A stretch of DNA of 64,000 bases from Distichodus sexfasciatus (GCA_032718565.1 JAVGVS010000239.1:577501-641500), one strand, 5' to 3'. Counted from the stretch's first letter, positions 10,801 through 25,800 are shown. Translations and numbers: made by a program. Notes: generated by a model not told the origin, from the letters alone.

Positions 10801-13800
10801 TAGTTATTATGACAATATCCTCTGACCTTGAAACCACCTGGATATTGCTGACCCAGAAATATATTTATGTCAATGCTAATAAGCAGTAGGTTGTTAAGTG
10901 ACAGACAGTACTGTGCAAAAGTTTTAGGCAGGTGTGAAAAAATGCTGTAAACAAAGAATGCTTTCAAAAATGGAAGTGTTAATCATTTGAATGAACAGTG
11001 AATGAACAAAAGAGAACTCTAAATCAAATCAATATTTGGTGTGACCACCCTTTGCCTTCAAAACAGCATCAATTCTTCTAGGTACACTTGCACACAGTTT
11101 TTGAAGGAACTCGGCTGGTAGGTTGTTCCAAACATCTTGGAGAACTAACCACAGATCTTCTGTGGATGTAGGCTTCCTCACATCCTTCTGTCTCTTCATG
11201 TAATCCCAGACACACTCGATGATGTTGAGATCAGGGCTCTGTGGGGGCCATACCATCACTTCCAGGACTTCTTGTTCTTCTTTACGCTGAAGATAGTTCT
11301 TAATGACTTTGGCTGTATGTTTGGGGTCGTTGTCCTGCTGCAGAATAAATTTGGGGCCAATCATACGCCTCCCTGATGGTATTGCATGATGGATAAGTAT
11401 CTGCCTGTATTTCTCAGCATTGAGAACACCATTAATCCTGACCAAATCTCCAACTCCATTTGCAGAAATGCAGCCCCAAACGTTCAAGGAACCTCCACCA
11501 TGCTTCACTGTTGCCTGCAGACACTCATTATTGTACCGCTCTCCAGCCCTTCGACGAACAAACTGCCTTCTGCTACAGCCAAATATTTCAAATTTTGACT
11601 CATCAGTCCAGAGCACCTGCTGCCATTTTTCTGCACCCCAGTTCCTATGTTTTCGTGCATACTTGAGTCGCTTGGCCTTGTTTCCACGTCGGAGGTATGG
11701 CTTTTTGGCTGCAACTCTTCCATGAAGACCACTTCTGGCCAGACTTCTCCGGACAGTAGATGGGTGTACCTGGGTCCCACTGGTTTCTGCCAGTTCTGAG
11801 CTGATGGCACTGCTGGACATCTTCCGATTTCGAAGGGTAATAAGCTTGATGTGTCTTTCATCTGCTGCACTAAGTTTCCTTGGCCGACCACTGCGTCTAC
11901 GATCCTCAACGTTGCCCGTTTCTTTGTGCTTCTTTAAAAGAGCTTGAACAGCACATCTTGAAACCCCAGTCTGCTTTGAAATCTTTGTCTGGGAGAGACC
12001 TTGCTGATGCAGTATAACTACCTTGTGTCTTGTTGCTGTGCTCAATCTTGCCATGACATGAAACTTCCACAACCTCACCTTGGTAGCAGAGTTTGACTGT
12101 TCCTCACCCAGTTTTAAGCCTCCTACACAGCTGTTTCTGTTTCAGTTAATGACTGTGTTTCAACCTATGTGTGACACTGATGATCATTAGCACCTGTTTG
12201 GTATAACTGGTTGATCATACACCTGACTACAAAACTACAAAACCCCTGACTTTGTGCAAGTGTACCTATAAGAATTGATGCTGGTTTGAAGGCAAAAGGT
12301 AGTAACACCAAATATTGATTTAATTTAGATTTTTCTTTTGTTCGCTCACTTTGCATTTTGTAAATTGATCAGAATAAACAATCATTATTTATATTTCTGA
12401 AAGCATTCTTTGTTTACAGCATTTTTTCACACCTGTCTAAAACTTTTGCACAGTACTGTATATTAAAAATATAACTAAAAGTAATTATTTTTAAGGATTA
12501 ATAGGACACATAAGACCCCTTGTGCAAAATAGGATTTTAAAACATTTCATAAAAATTGTCATGTCATGGACTAAATATAAGAATGTTTTACCATGTACAC
12601 ATCAAATTCATCCAGACAGCGAAATGGTGCTTCAGCTATGGCCCAGAGTGACAAAACAAAACACACTGTGGAAAATGATCGTTCCCCACCAGACAAAGAA
12701 CGCATGTCACTCAATGCAGTCCTACTGTCCTCTCCTGGTTGCACCTGACAGAGAAATTAAAAGGCAAATCAAAAAAGCAGAATTGGACAAAGCAAGAAAG
12801 TAGGGCTGCAACAACTAATTGATTAAAATTGATTATTAAGATAGATGTCAAATAATTTAATTATACACATACGTACAGTGACTACCCCCTAATGTGGGGG
12901 CAGTAAGCTAACCAAAGCCGCAGTGGCAGTAAAGCATTATTAAGCTGGATGCTGACCGCCATAAAAGAAGAGTAAGAAGGAGCCGTGCCTTGCCGTCACA
13001 AAAACACACACACTGCATTTGTTAGCGTGCACGACTCTCTCAGGGAAGACATTCAATGAAGCGTTCGAGTTCAGTCAAATCTTCCCATTTATTACATGCA
13101 AAACTCATTTTTAGCTGATAAATGACAAAAACAACCAGCGTTCTACTCACAATAGAGCCATCTACTTGATTTTTTCATTGATTATTCTGACGCGTGTCCA
13201 CCGCGTTATTGTGACGTGACTCATGTGGACTCTCATCTTGCGCAAAAATGTAGTTTTCTCTCAGAAATGAGTCAAAAATGAGTTATAGGCCACAATGACT
13301 CCAAATTGGCTAAAAATGGCCAACACATCTATATTTCTTCATTTTCAATAAATCAGAATCTTTTTTTCTCCCATTTTATAATGTTAGAGAGTAAAAAATA
13401 AATATAGAAAAATAGAAACACTGTTTGGTTTATTAAATAATGCAGGAAATTGAAAGTTTTTTTCCCCATTTTAATCCAATTAATAATCGATTAATCGCAG
13501 AAAAAAAATCGTCAGATTAATCAATTAACAAAAGAATAGTTAGTTGCAGCCCTACAAGAAAGACAGGAAAACCCCCCATCAGGCCTAATGTGTCCAACGG
13601 CATGATGACTTTATATTTTTAAAACATCTCCCATTTGTGCATATTTGACGAGCAAGAGTTTTGTGAATGAATTCATGGGAATTTTAAGTGAGTGATCACC
13701 TGGCCAACTCCTTAACCGTTATGCTACTAACTGTGTTTAAACTCAGTAGTTTACATGTCACTCAATACTGGAAGAAATTCAATAAGAGACTGGAGTGAAA

Positions 13801-16800
13801 CTATCACCCCAGATGTTCACCAAATATTCATAAAATATGACATGAACATGATATGAAAAACTGGTTTACCTGACATTTAGATTGCATTATTCTTTGACCT
13901 TAAAACTGCTATGCAGCAAGTGGTGTAGTAGTCCCTCAAACGTTATGACTTGCTTTTAAGTGCACAATATTTCATTCAGCGTGTTACAAAACACATTCAC
14001 AATTATGGGTACAACTTAAGTTGATGTTTAGACTTTAAAGGGGATACAGTTGCCGTTGCATCAATAGTAGGGAGATGCAGCTTGAGCAGCGGGCTAATAA
14101 AAGCGGCTCTTTGCAATCATCTGGTTTGATAAACACTTGGCTATCAGTGTGCCTTCTATGTTGTTTATGTTTATGTTGACTTAAGACATATAATAATTTG
14201 CATTACATTACAGCAATCACTGGACCATGCTCCTGGTCAAAAATGAAATAAAGTTAAAATATGAATGCAAAACATTTTAAGTGCTGGTGTCTACATAAGT
14301 CCTGAGGTCAGAAAATAGGCCTAAATATAGCAGACAGATTTTTAAATGGCCCGCTGCTGGACACACTGTGAGTTTCACCTTGATTTGATGATTTTCATTG
14401 CAGTTGCCTGCCGTAAGTCATAAAGTGAATGTTTTACTAGTTTCCACATGATCTGAGGAACTTTTGACACGTGAGTAATCGTAATGTCCAAAAGCAACAA
14501 CATAAAACACAAACAATACAACTTTAAAAATAAAATATAAAGGTAAAACATCTAACTTGGAGTGGATGAGAGCAAAGGTATACGTCATATCTTACTGAAA
14601 TTGAGAGTGCCTCATTTTTATGGTTAAAGGTCATCTTTCCGGTGTATCCTCTTTGGGATAACATTGAGTCAAAATAGTACTTACAACGCACAGAAAGATA
14701 CCTGCAAAAACAAAAAGGGCTTAGAATGTGACACACAAATATACAGTATTCAGATAAAAAGTGATAAGTTTAAATAAATTAAAAATAATAAGTTACAATC
14801 TCTAGGTATTTAATTCTTTTTAATGTAAGCATGGTTACCAGGACAACTGCATGTATATTAATATTAATTTTCTAATTGGAAACACCTGGAGATACCCGGC
14901 TCACCTCCTCATTTCTGCATAGACAGTATGTCGTGTGATCATGATCTTGGTCAGTAGATGAATGAATCGATTCAGGCTTTTCACTTGCTGAGTGATACTG
15001 TTATAGTTTTCAAAGGCATCTTGGTACTCCCTGAAGGCAAGTCATAAAAATGCATTGTGGTCAAAAGAATCACTTTCCTCTCATCTAATGTCACACTTTC
15101 TTTTTTCTACTTATTCTGATGACCTTTGCATATTTTCTTATCTATTTCTCAGAGTAAAATTGTCCCATAGTTGTGTATGTGAGTTTGGTGGAGTGTTTGT
15201 GCACCCTGTGGTGTGTCGACCCGTAGTTCTGGGACAGGCTTCAGTCCCCGCGACCGTGATAGGGATCAAGCGGTTCAGAGTATGAATGAATGCTATGAGT
15301 ATGTTATACACTGTAAAGACATTTTAGTATGCACAATTTAGATTAGAGGTGGGAATCGAAAACCGGTTTCGATTGATCAATTCCATCCACTTCCAACATT
15401 ATCGATTCTTCTTTACGAACGGGTTCCTGCGACCCCGATTAAGGGTTCATATAATAAAACATGCATAAAATAAAATGCTCCAGTTCATTTAAATCTTCAC
15501 ATTTATTACAGGTAAAATGTAAATTTTAGCTTATAAATAACAAAACAAACAACGTTCCACTTACAGTACAGCCATTTACTTGATATATATTTATTCCCAA
15601 CGCGCTTCGAGAGCGCTATTGTGCCACGCATATCATATGGACCACCCTCATGGCGAAAATGTACTTCTCTCCCAGAAATGAGTCAAAAATGAGTTATAAG
15701 GCAAAATGAGTCCAAATGCTCAAAAATTGCTAGAACTTCAGTATTTCTTCATTTTCCATTAATCAGAAAATATTTTTTCTGTAATGTTAAAGAATAAAAT
15801 ATAAATATTGAGAAATGCGTTATTTGTTATCAAATAATTTTATTCTATATCCAGATGGATTCCAAATGGATAAAGAAGTGTTTTCACCTGGTACTAACCT
15901 TATTTTTCTTCATAGTATTAAGCCATAGAATGTCTCTGCATAATAAAAACTCTGAATATGAATATGAATGTGTTCATGTTCAGAGTCTTGTGCAGACATT
16001 ATTTTGGGAAAAATAAAATGCCTGCGCTTGGTACGGAAGACTGTGTAAAACTTTTTCGCACTCAAGAAACTACTCAGGAATCGATAAGTGAAGTGACAAG
16101 GAATTGGATTGATAGACAGAATCGACAATAGCACTGATTTTGATAAAATCTTCCCACCCCTTGTTTAGATCACCTCAGGCCCATTTATTGTTGGGAAGAT
16201 ACCCTCCAGCCATCTCAATTCTCCAGAGACTTTGTGGAGAGTCATCTCACACACATAGCAAACACTAACATACTTTATTGTTCCTGATCAATCACATTCT
16301 TCCTGAAATGATTTAGATGTATTTTTAGATAGTAAATTCACCAGAATGAGCTTTTTTCTAAGCTTTAAAGGCATCTGGAGTATTGTTCATTGGTAACATC
16401 ATGGGGGCAGTCGGCGTAATGGTAGGGTGTTCACCCCCTGCTCAGAAGATCGCAGGTTCGAATCCAGGGCCAGTAAAGTTACCACTGAGTAGTGTTAATT
16501 TCGTCAGACGAGACGAAATATGTTCACGCTTTATACTGCATGTGAGCAAGCAGTAAACAAGGCTTGCACAAAGTCATCTTCACTTTACGACAAAAGCAAT
16601 AGTAATCTATTAAATTAAATGTCACCTATTAAATTAAATTATTACTATACAAGTATATTGTTTGCAACCAAGGCATAAAAATATAGTTCGGATCATGTCA
16701 CTCAATATATCGCCCAGACCTACGGGGCATTGTACACATGTGAAAAATATGTTTACCTGATAATGATTTCTCTGTTTCCATGATGATTTTGCTGTGTACT

Positions 16801-19800
16801 GATTTTGAGTTTTAATTGGCTGATCTCATGGTCAAGACTTTTAGCTGTTTTCCTTACATCTACACGCTCTTGGCAGATTTCTGATGCTTTTAACTTTGAA
16901 GTCTGTCCAAAAATAAAAACAAATAAACAAAAACAGAGAATTAATCAATCATTAATTTGAAACTAAATACGTAAATTCAGTTCAATATAATGCTTTGTCT
17001 GATGTGTGTATTAAGAACACCAAATACACAAAAACAGTCAAATAAGGACACACACACACGCACGCACACAAAGCACTGAGGATTGCAACCCTTTAAAATC
17101 CTTTTCATTATATTGCTTAGGCAACTAACATTATGGGCACAGGTTAGGATAAAACTTTCCTTACTAAAAATATAACATCTGGTTACTTATATTTGTTACC
17201 TGTAATGTAGTGTACTTAAAATGTATTTAGGGGGCCATGCAGTGGAACACTGCGTGGAACCCTATTGGAATCGTGCTGATTTTTATTTTTATTTTCTGCC
17301 TGAAAACGCGTTGTGGAGAAAAAAACTGTAAGACCTACAGCTTTGAAATTTGGCAGGTAGGTCTGATACCCCACCCACTACTTAGGCAAAAAAATTGCAC
17401 CAACATAAGCAATTTTGCGTTTTCCCCCCAAAAATTGCATTTTGCCTAATAACTTTTGAACCGTAGCTCAGATTCTCAAAAATCTTATTCCTTGGGTCAA
17501 GACGAATCTTTTAGACCCTCGCATCTATTTCTGCCATATTTGATTTTTCGCTAATTTGCATAATATGCAAAACCATCTCTTGCGAACTAGTCCCTGGATT
17601 TTTGTCCAGTCTGCATGCAACTGCTATCAGTTGAATCCCAAGACACTCTTCTTTAATTATTATCGAGCACATTTTTAATTTAGGTCTTCATATTTCTGTA
17701 ATATGCAAATAAATGTGGTGGGCTTGGCATAGGACTGCAATGCCACACACTGTCATGGAAATCCGGCTCTGGGTGGGCTACAGCTTTGAAATTTGGCAGG
17801 TAGGTCTGGTACCCCTCCCACTACTCAGGCAAAAAAAACTGCACCACTCTGCCAGTTGGTGGCGCTATAATAAGCTATTTTGCGTTTTGCCTAATAAGTT
17901 TTGAACCGTAGCACCCTAGATAAAAGGATGAAACGTGTCATTTTTCAATGTCTGTCCACTTCGATTCGTCAAAAACTGATAAAGCTGCAAACTGCATGGG
18001 CCCCGTAATGACTGCTTGCAGTTATATTTTTTTATTGTGACAATGCAATACCTGAAAAACTTGTGACAATGTGGGCTGTGGTTATGGAATGATATCAGAT
18101 CAGCAATATTCTCCTGAATAGAGTATTTTGGTATTTTGATATGTATTTTTGGTATATTCTGATATTTTGAATACCCTTACAAATGTACCTTGGGGGGCCT
18201 GAGTGAAACAGCATTTCAATACGCTGTATACTGTGTATATTGTTGTATTGACAGTAAATCTCTCTTGAATCTTGAACGTTAGTAATATAGTCTATTCTGG
18301 AGAATATTATCTGATGTGATTCACAGATACCTTTTTGACAGTGCTCTGATCTGATTCACAAGTATCATGCATACCAAATTCCAATTCCAAGCAAAGCTTT
18401 TACATCAATATACAATACATACAATTCTTGAAGTGAAGTTGCTTGCAGTGAGGGCCACAAGGGCTGTGGAACATGACTGAGTAATGCAAAAGAGGGCAGA
18501 CTTACTTTAGATAATTGCTTACTTTAGCAACTCTGAGACTGTATTAGGGCTTATAACATTTCATTAGTCAGAGACTAAAAAAGGTTTAAATAAATGGCCT
18601 GGTGTCTTGCAGTGGCTTAGCTAATCTAGATGTGATGAGAAAGCAGAGAGAAAGTATGCTGTCTTCTTGATAACTATGTAAATGAACTCAAGTTGTGATT
18701 TAACGTTACCGAAGTGATTTCCGGTCCATTAATAATCAAAAGTGCATTTCTCAAAAGTGCAACTCAGCCAACTTGCAGTGTATTAAACAGCAACACTTGG
18801 AAAATATTATTTTTCAGTGTATTATGCCATAAACATGTATAGAGTCTGTCAGGCACTTCAAAGTGATATCATCCATAACTTACCCTTCCAGAGATTTTTA
18901 GATGACAAAGCATTAAAGGTACAAACATTCTAGCTCAAGATACAGACCACAGCAACGGTGACTCGACTTAAAGCACACTAAAGTGTTAGTTGATTGCCTC
19001 AAAGGATTGCCTGACTTTTACTGTATCATTCAATATCTTGATGAATGTTGTTTCATTTGTAGGAAATAATATGCGCACATCACATAGCCCTTTTTCCATA
19101 TGAAGAAATTTTTTTTAAACTCATACCTTTAAGTCCTGCTCTTTTTGCCCCAAAGTTGTCCTTAGGGCTTGTATGTTGTTAATGTGTGCCTTATGTTTCT
19201 CATCATAATGTTTCTTATGGTGTTTACTCTTCTCTACTTCCAGGTCACTTTTACTCAGGTCTTCCTGAATATATGTAGATAAAATATATTAAAATGTTAA
19301 TTCACATTTAGATTAATTAACATGCTGCATGTTGTTATCAAACGTCTATGACTGCATTTAATTTAATTTAATTTAAATTACCAGTGTCTAAGCTCAAGGG
19401 AGCTTATGTTTGAAATTTGTCATAGCTGACCTTAATGGGCTCTGCCTGTTCAGCCAAACTGTTTATTGTTTCTCTGTGTTGTTGATAAAGAAGATCAGCT
19501 TCGTCATATGCACTTTTTAGTTTTAGCATCTGCTGGCACTCTGTCTCATACTCCTCTCTGCACACAGACAGCCTGCTGCTCAGCTCCTCTAATTCATCTT
19601 CCTAAAAAGAGTAAAACAATGATATAAATATCAAACATTTTTACCGGTCCGTTCTAGATTGTAATATTTAATAAAATGCCACATTTACACAAAAATGCTT
19701 TCACACCAGAAGATTAATGAGAAAAAAAACTTTAAAGTGATTTCTTGGTCAACGTCTTATCTTAAATGGCTGTCAAGATACAGCCAGTGGTAGACCAGAA

Positions 19801-22800
19801 TTATTTTACACAGTTCAAGGGAAATGTGTGTGTCGGTCTTGAAATGTTTTAAACATTTTGATGGGTCTCAATTTAAATAGCCATTTAAGTACCTTTAAGC
19901 AATTATCTTGACCATGAAGCTATGAAACTCTAAGACAAATAGACATTTTCAATACTTTTTAATTTTATTAGAAATTTACCAAATACAATCAGCAAAAAAT
20001 ATTTACTCTTATATTTAAGATGCTTCTTCACAGCTTTGCAGAAGATTCATGTTCATAATAACAACATTTAATCATATTTGTAAATGAAATTTCAGCCATA
20101 TATGTTCAAATGTTAACATTTGTGACATGCATTAAAACATGAGTTCACATGGCTCAGAGCAGGCTTGGGTACAAACTGAAAGTGAGAACCCATCAGTAGT
20201 TTAGAACTGAAGAAGCCTTTCAGAAGTGAAAGACCTCAAGAGCCTAAAAGAAATCTAGTTGCCTTTGACGTAAGCACTCAAGACCATGCCATGAATGACT
20301 GAGAATCTACACCAACATAAAACTTTCACAAAAAGAAGGTGTTGAAAACTCAAAGAGAATTACTAAAAGAAAATTGTGCAGAGGAAAGTCCAAATATCAA
20401 ACAAGTAATTACAGGGTTAGGGTTAGTCTTCACAATGAAAAATAAACACTCACTTTAATCGGTATATAGAATTTTCTTAAAATTATACTAGAAACTTGTA
20501 TTTATTGGTTTAACAAAAGAAATTAACTAAGATGTCACAAGTTTGGACACCATATGCTCTACCTACTAGTGCTGCCCAACTTTGAGATTTCACTCCACTA
20601 TCCCATGAGGAAGTGTCTCAAATCCAGATGACCAGCAATCCCACCACGTGTTTGCTTGACCTGATCCCTTCAGGTATGTTGCAGATTATTTCTCAGAATC
20701 TTCTCCCACACATCACACACATAGTCAATGGTTCCTTAATAACTGGTAATGTTCCAACTGCCTTCAAGGCTGCTGCTGTCACACCCATTTTAAAGAAACC
20801 GTCTCTGGACTGTTCAGATGTTAATCACTACAGACCAGTATCCCTGCTCTCCTTTCTTTCCAAAGTAGTTTATAACCAACTTAATGTCTGTCTGAAATAG
20901 GGTTGGGCGATGTCGACCAATTTGGCATCGTATGATGTCTAATGTGAAACATCGCGATGGACGATGGCATCGTCGTCGTAGGCGGTGGGTTGGGGGGGTG
21001 GTGTGGGGGGAGGAGGGATGGTTGTTGTTAAAGAATTAATTCATAACGAATTAATTAATTGTAGCCTACCGTTTCCACCACCTGACCCGCAGGGTCTTTG
21101 TTTTACCCATAACCAAACCATAAATAAATAAAGATAAGTTACACACAAATTACCACCTGTCAATCACTTTTTCTGCGGGACTCTGGCATGAATAGGCACA
21201 GTGATCTGTGTCGTTATAATGGCGTCGACAAACTCGGTTGGTAAAAAAGGTGCAAATTCACCTATCTGGCAATACTTTGGCTTTAGACCGAATGAAACAG
21301 GACAGCCACGAGATACGTCTGAAGTGGTGTGCAGGATTTGCGGTCAAGTTATCCGCGCAAAAGATGCGCAGACGACAAAATTACATGACCATTTGCGTGT
21401 TCACCATCCCGTGGAATACAGCTCATTGCCAGTGTCATCACGCACAACTGAACCTCGCAGGAACCAACCAACAGTATCTGAGGTTTTCGCTAAAATTACT
21501 AAGTACAAGCGTGAAAGCGAAAGATGGAAGCAGTGTACTGACGCTGTGACCCGCTACCTAGCAAAAGAAATGGTTTCTTTTAATACGGTAGAGAAGAGCG
21601 CATTTAAGGCCATGCTGCAAACATTTGACAAGCAGTATGAGCTGTCAGGTCGGAAATACTTCTCGAAGACCGCAGTCCCAAAGATGTACAACAACATCAG
21701 AGCAAATATTTTAGCAGAGCTGGATGATGTGGAATATTTGGCCCTGACAACTGACATGTGGTCCAGCTGCAACATGATGCCTTACATGTCAGTGACTGCA
21801 CATTATGTCAGCAAAGAGTGGACACTAAAATCGAAATGCCTACAAACAAGCTTCATGCCAGAAAGCCATACAGCCGACAACCTGGAAGAGGCATTGCAGG
21901 AGAGTATACACGAATGGAAAATAGACCTAGATAAAAGGCAAAAATGTACATGTGAAATGTACATTGATGTACATGCCCAGAAAGAAAGTGTTTCTCCACG
22001 TCGGTTGTAAACTATTCTAATGTCATGAAGCACCTCTCATCGTCACATGCTTCCATTAAAGGGGCGATCCTAATTATTAGGCAATATATTAAATGTAATG
22101 CCAAAGTTACATCACCTGGTAACTAATTACTTTTATAAAGCTGTAACTAAGTTAATAACTCAGTTACTTTTGGGAGAAGTAACTAGTAACTATAATAAAA
22201 TATTTTTCTAAAGTAATGTGGCCAACACTGGTCTTTACATATGCCTCTCTGAATTGACAATAAAGATGACACAAAAAACAACCTCTCACAAAGAAATCAT
22301 GAATAGCCCACAAATGTGTTAAAATAAGATTTTTGTAGCTAACCTTACTGCATAGACTGTGAAGTGAGAAATTAAAGTAGGCCTAGAATTTCACTAGTCT
22401 TGTCTGTCTTTTGGATTAATACTTAGTTTTATTTTATGCTTTGTGTTTATGAACATGATGTTGTATCTGCTGTGAATGTTACTGATTCAGAGAGACACTG
22501 ATGTAACTTCAGAACATTTGAAAAATTAAAACAGTGTATTTCATTACCATTTTGCTGGGTCAATATGGGTCAATATGAGAGGTGGGACTTGAAAATTCCC
22601 TCTCATTTGAAGTGTTGAATGACAGAAAAAGTAAGAGAACCACTGCACTATAGGTTATATGGCGACTATAAAATTGGCCCTGTAAGTTGTGTGGTTCAGA
22701 TAATGAAAGAATGAATAAATTAATATATAGCAGTAGAAAAAAAAAAACCAACCATTATATTTAGGCACCCAATGCCAAGCCTCAGGAAGAAAGGCTTAAC

Positions 22801-25800
22801 CCACTGCCCACCTGCCTTGAGTCATTACCCACATTGTCTCTGTGCACCATATCTTTTAAATTAGATATAAAGGAGACCTTTTCGAACCCTTCGGTTTTAA
22901 CCCTGTTTAACTGTATTTCTCCAATCTTCTGTCCTTCAGATTTCCACTTCAGACTTTTCCTTCACTTCACCCATGTGTTACATAATAATTACTTGCAGTA
23001 AGCTCAGTTCTCTATGTCCAGCAGCAATAGTTCAAATAGTGATAACTTTATCTATAAAAGAAGTAAGATGGTAGAAGCTCTGACGAAGAAGATTGTAGAC
23101 CTATAAACACGCCTCCAGATGTTAGCGCAGTCAACTGGGAGTCAAGTAGCAGTTACAGTCAGGGAAATAATTATTTGATCCCCTGCTGATTTTGTAAGTT
23201 TGCCTACTTACAAAGAAATGAAAAGTCTCTCATTTTTATGGTAGTTATATTTTAATGAAGAGAGAAAGAATATCAACCAAAAATCCAGAAAAAACACACT
23301 ACATAAAAGTTATACATTGATTCCATTTTATTGAAAGAAATAAGTATTTGATCTCCTACAACCCAACTTGAATTCTGGCTCCCACAGGTTGGGTGTGGCA
23401 CACAGATTGCAATAAATCAATTACAGATACACCTGGTCTCATCTTGTTATGAGTATAAAGCACACCTGTCCACAGAATCAGTTTCTTTCATTACAACCTC
23501 TCCATCACCATGGGCAGGACTAAAGAGCTCTCAAAGCTCTCAAGGGACAAGATTGTATACCTGGACAAGACTGGAATGTGCTACAAGACAATCAGCAAGA
23601 AGCTTGTTGAGAATGTGACAACTGTTGGTGCGATTATTCAAAAATGGAAGGAACACAACATGACTATCAATCGCCCTCAATCTGGAGCTCCATGCAAGAT
23701 CTTGCCTCATGGGGTGAGGAGGATCATGAAAAAGGTGAGGGATCAGCCCACAACTACATGGGAGGAGCGTGTTAATGATCTGAAGGCAGATGGGACCACA
23801 GTCATCAAGAATACCGTTGATAACACACTATGCCGTAATGGGTTGAAGTCTTGCAGTGCCCCCAAGGCCCCCCTGCTCAAAAAGGCACATGTATAGGCCC
23901 ATCTTAAGTTTGCCAGTGAACATCTAGATGATTCAGAGAAGGCATGGGAGAAAGTGCTGTGGTCAGATGAGACCAAAATCGAGCTCTTTGGCATCAACTC
24001 CAACCGCCGTATTTGGAGGAAGAGAAATCACCAAGTACTAAGTTGTGTTTTGCTGGTTCATCAAATACTTACTTCTCTCAATAAAATGCAAATCAATGTA
24101 TAACTTTTATGTAGTATGTTTTTTCTGGATTTTTGGTTGATATTCTATCGCTCTTCAGTAAAATAAATCTACCATAAACAGCAGAGACTGATCCTTTCTT
24201 TGTTAGTGGGCAAACTTAGAAAATTAACAGGGGATTAAATAATTATTTCCCTGACTGTAGCTGCTCAGTGGCATAGATGGAGAGCCCGAGCTTCGGCGTG
24301 GTGCCAAAACATACAGCAGGCTTTGGTCGCTGAACTTCTGGCTGTCAAAGTGGTGCTCTGGGAATAGCTCAGGTTTTGTACATAACTGGTCCACTTTCAA
24401 GGAAAAGCCTGGTCTTTTGAGCCGAGATGGTATCCACCCCTCGTGGCAGGGTGCCGCTCATATTTCAATGAACATATCAGCTAGTCTTTATGCAGGTTCG
24501 GGTATGGGCAGCCATTGACAAACCAGAGCCAAGGCCAAGCTGCACTCAGAAATGCTAAACCGACCATCTGCGAGTTGCCTTGAGTCGTCACCTAGTCTCT
24601 GTCTCTGTGCCCCAAACCAACAAAACGTCACAGCGCCTGCAAAAAGCTTCCTTTTCAAATCTAACTTGTAATAAATTAGAGCACCCAGCGCAGACTACAT
24701 GCACCACTACTGTAAAGATAGGACTACAAAATATTAGACCATTAAATACTAAGGTACTGACTATTAATGAAAGGATTTCAGACCATGTCCTAAACATGTT
24801 CTTTCTAACTGAGACATGGGTAAAATCCTACGAGTACTGAGCTTTAAATGAGGTAACGCATATGAGGCAAAGTTATGAACCCCGGCTGAATCGTAAAGGG
24901 TGGAGGGTGGGGTGGAGGACCATTTATGGTGAATCTCTTTCAATAACATTAAGCTAGGATTTAAATTGAAATTACTACAATTCTTTACTGCCGCAGACAT
25001 GCCTAAAAAAAATCCATATCTTTGTTGTTTTCCCTCATTACGATTTAACATCCATCAGGTTCTTATTCTGAAATTTTAATTAAATTAGAAGAATTTAAAC
25101 TGTCAGAGCAATAACTGACAGTATTTTAATATCCATATAGAACAAGATCTCCTGACAGCAGCCTTTACTAATGTACTAAATGCCATTGGCATTGTTCAAA
25201 ATGTAACTGAGCTCACTCTCAACCAATCAATGGCCATACCATCGATCAAGTCTTATCGCTTGGTCTTAATGCAGATTGTACGCTTCTGTACTAAGCGCAC
25301 AATCACACCAAGTACAGCTACTTTAATGATAATCTCCCCAATTTATCATCTTTGATAGTAGCAATATCCAATCCTATTGCACTTCAGAGTAATACTAATT
25401 ATGTAGCATCTATGCTTTATTCCATCTTAGATAATACTGTCCCGTTAAAAAGCATCAAATCAAACTGGTAGAGCAGCTAAATCAGCATATCTCTCTATGC
25501 TAACTGAAGATAACAGAAACAATCTAGACTTCTATTTAGTCTATTTAGGTGCAGGACACTAACTCTCTTCTCTTTCTTCTTCTTTTTTTCCAAGCTGTTA
25601 CTGAGCTGATGCCAGGCTGACACTTGACCGACTGAACCCTCAGGGGACATTTCGTCATCTGGAACCAGCTGGGATTTTTCAGACCCTTTGGACTTGAACT
25701 GAATTACCAGTCTAATATTGAACTAATTTTAGCTTAATGTTGCTGAGTGGATCTTAGCAAGTGGCCCCAGCAATGACCCGGGATTCAAAACTTTACACAA

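Larger units (their letters stand above)
10906..12458 (-). mobile_element. Near-intact Tc1-like transposon, DD38E (Intruder-like)
   Basis: This 1553 bp element has 61 bp inverted repeats, 10906-10966 and 12398-12458, starting CAGTACTGTGCAAAAGTTTT and differing at a single position. It encodes an uninterrupted transposase (11029-12054). The right flank has the expected TA target dinucleotide; the left flank reads GA, so one side has mutated. Long matching ends plus an open frame imply recent insertion. Confidence 0.92.

Noticed and set aside
11505..11909. A 134-codon open frame on the minus strand inside the Tc1-like element
   Set aside because: It is an alternative frame of the transposase, which explains the region fully.
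16404..16497. A tRNA gene
   Set aside because: The A and B boxes are there, but no cloverleaf with acceptor stem closes, and the downstream text is that of the SINE seen at 9030 and 29316.
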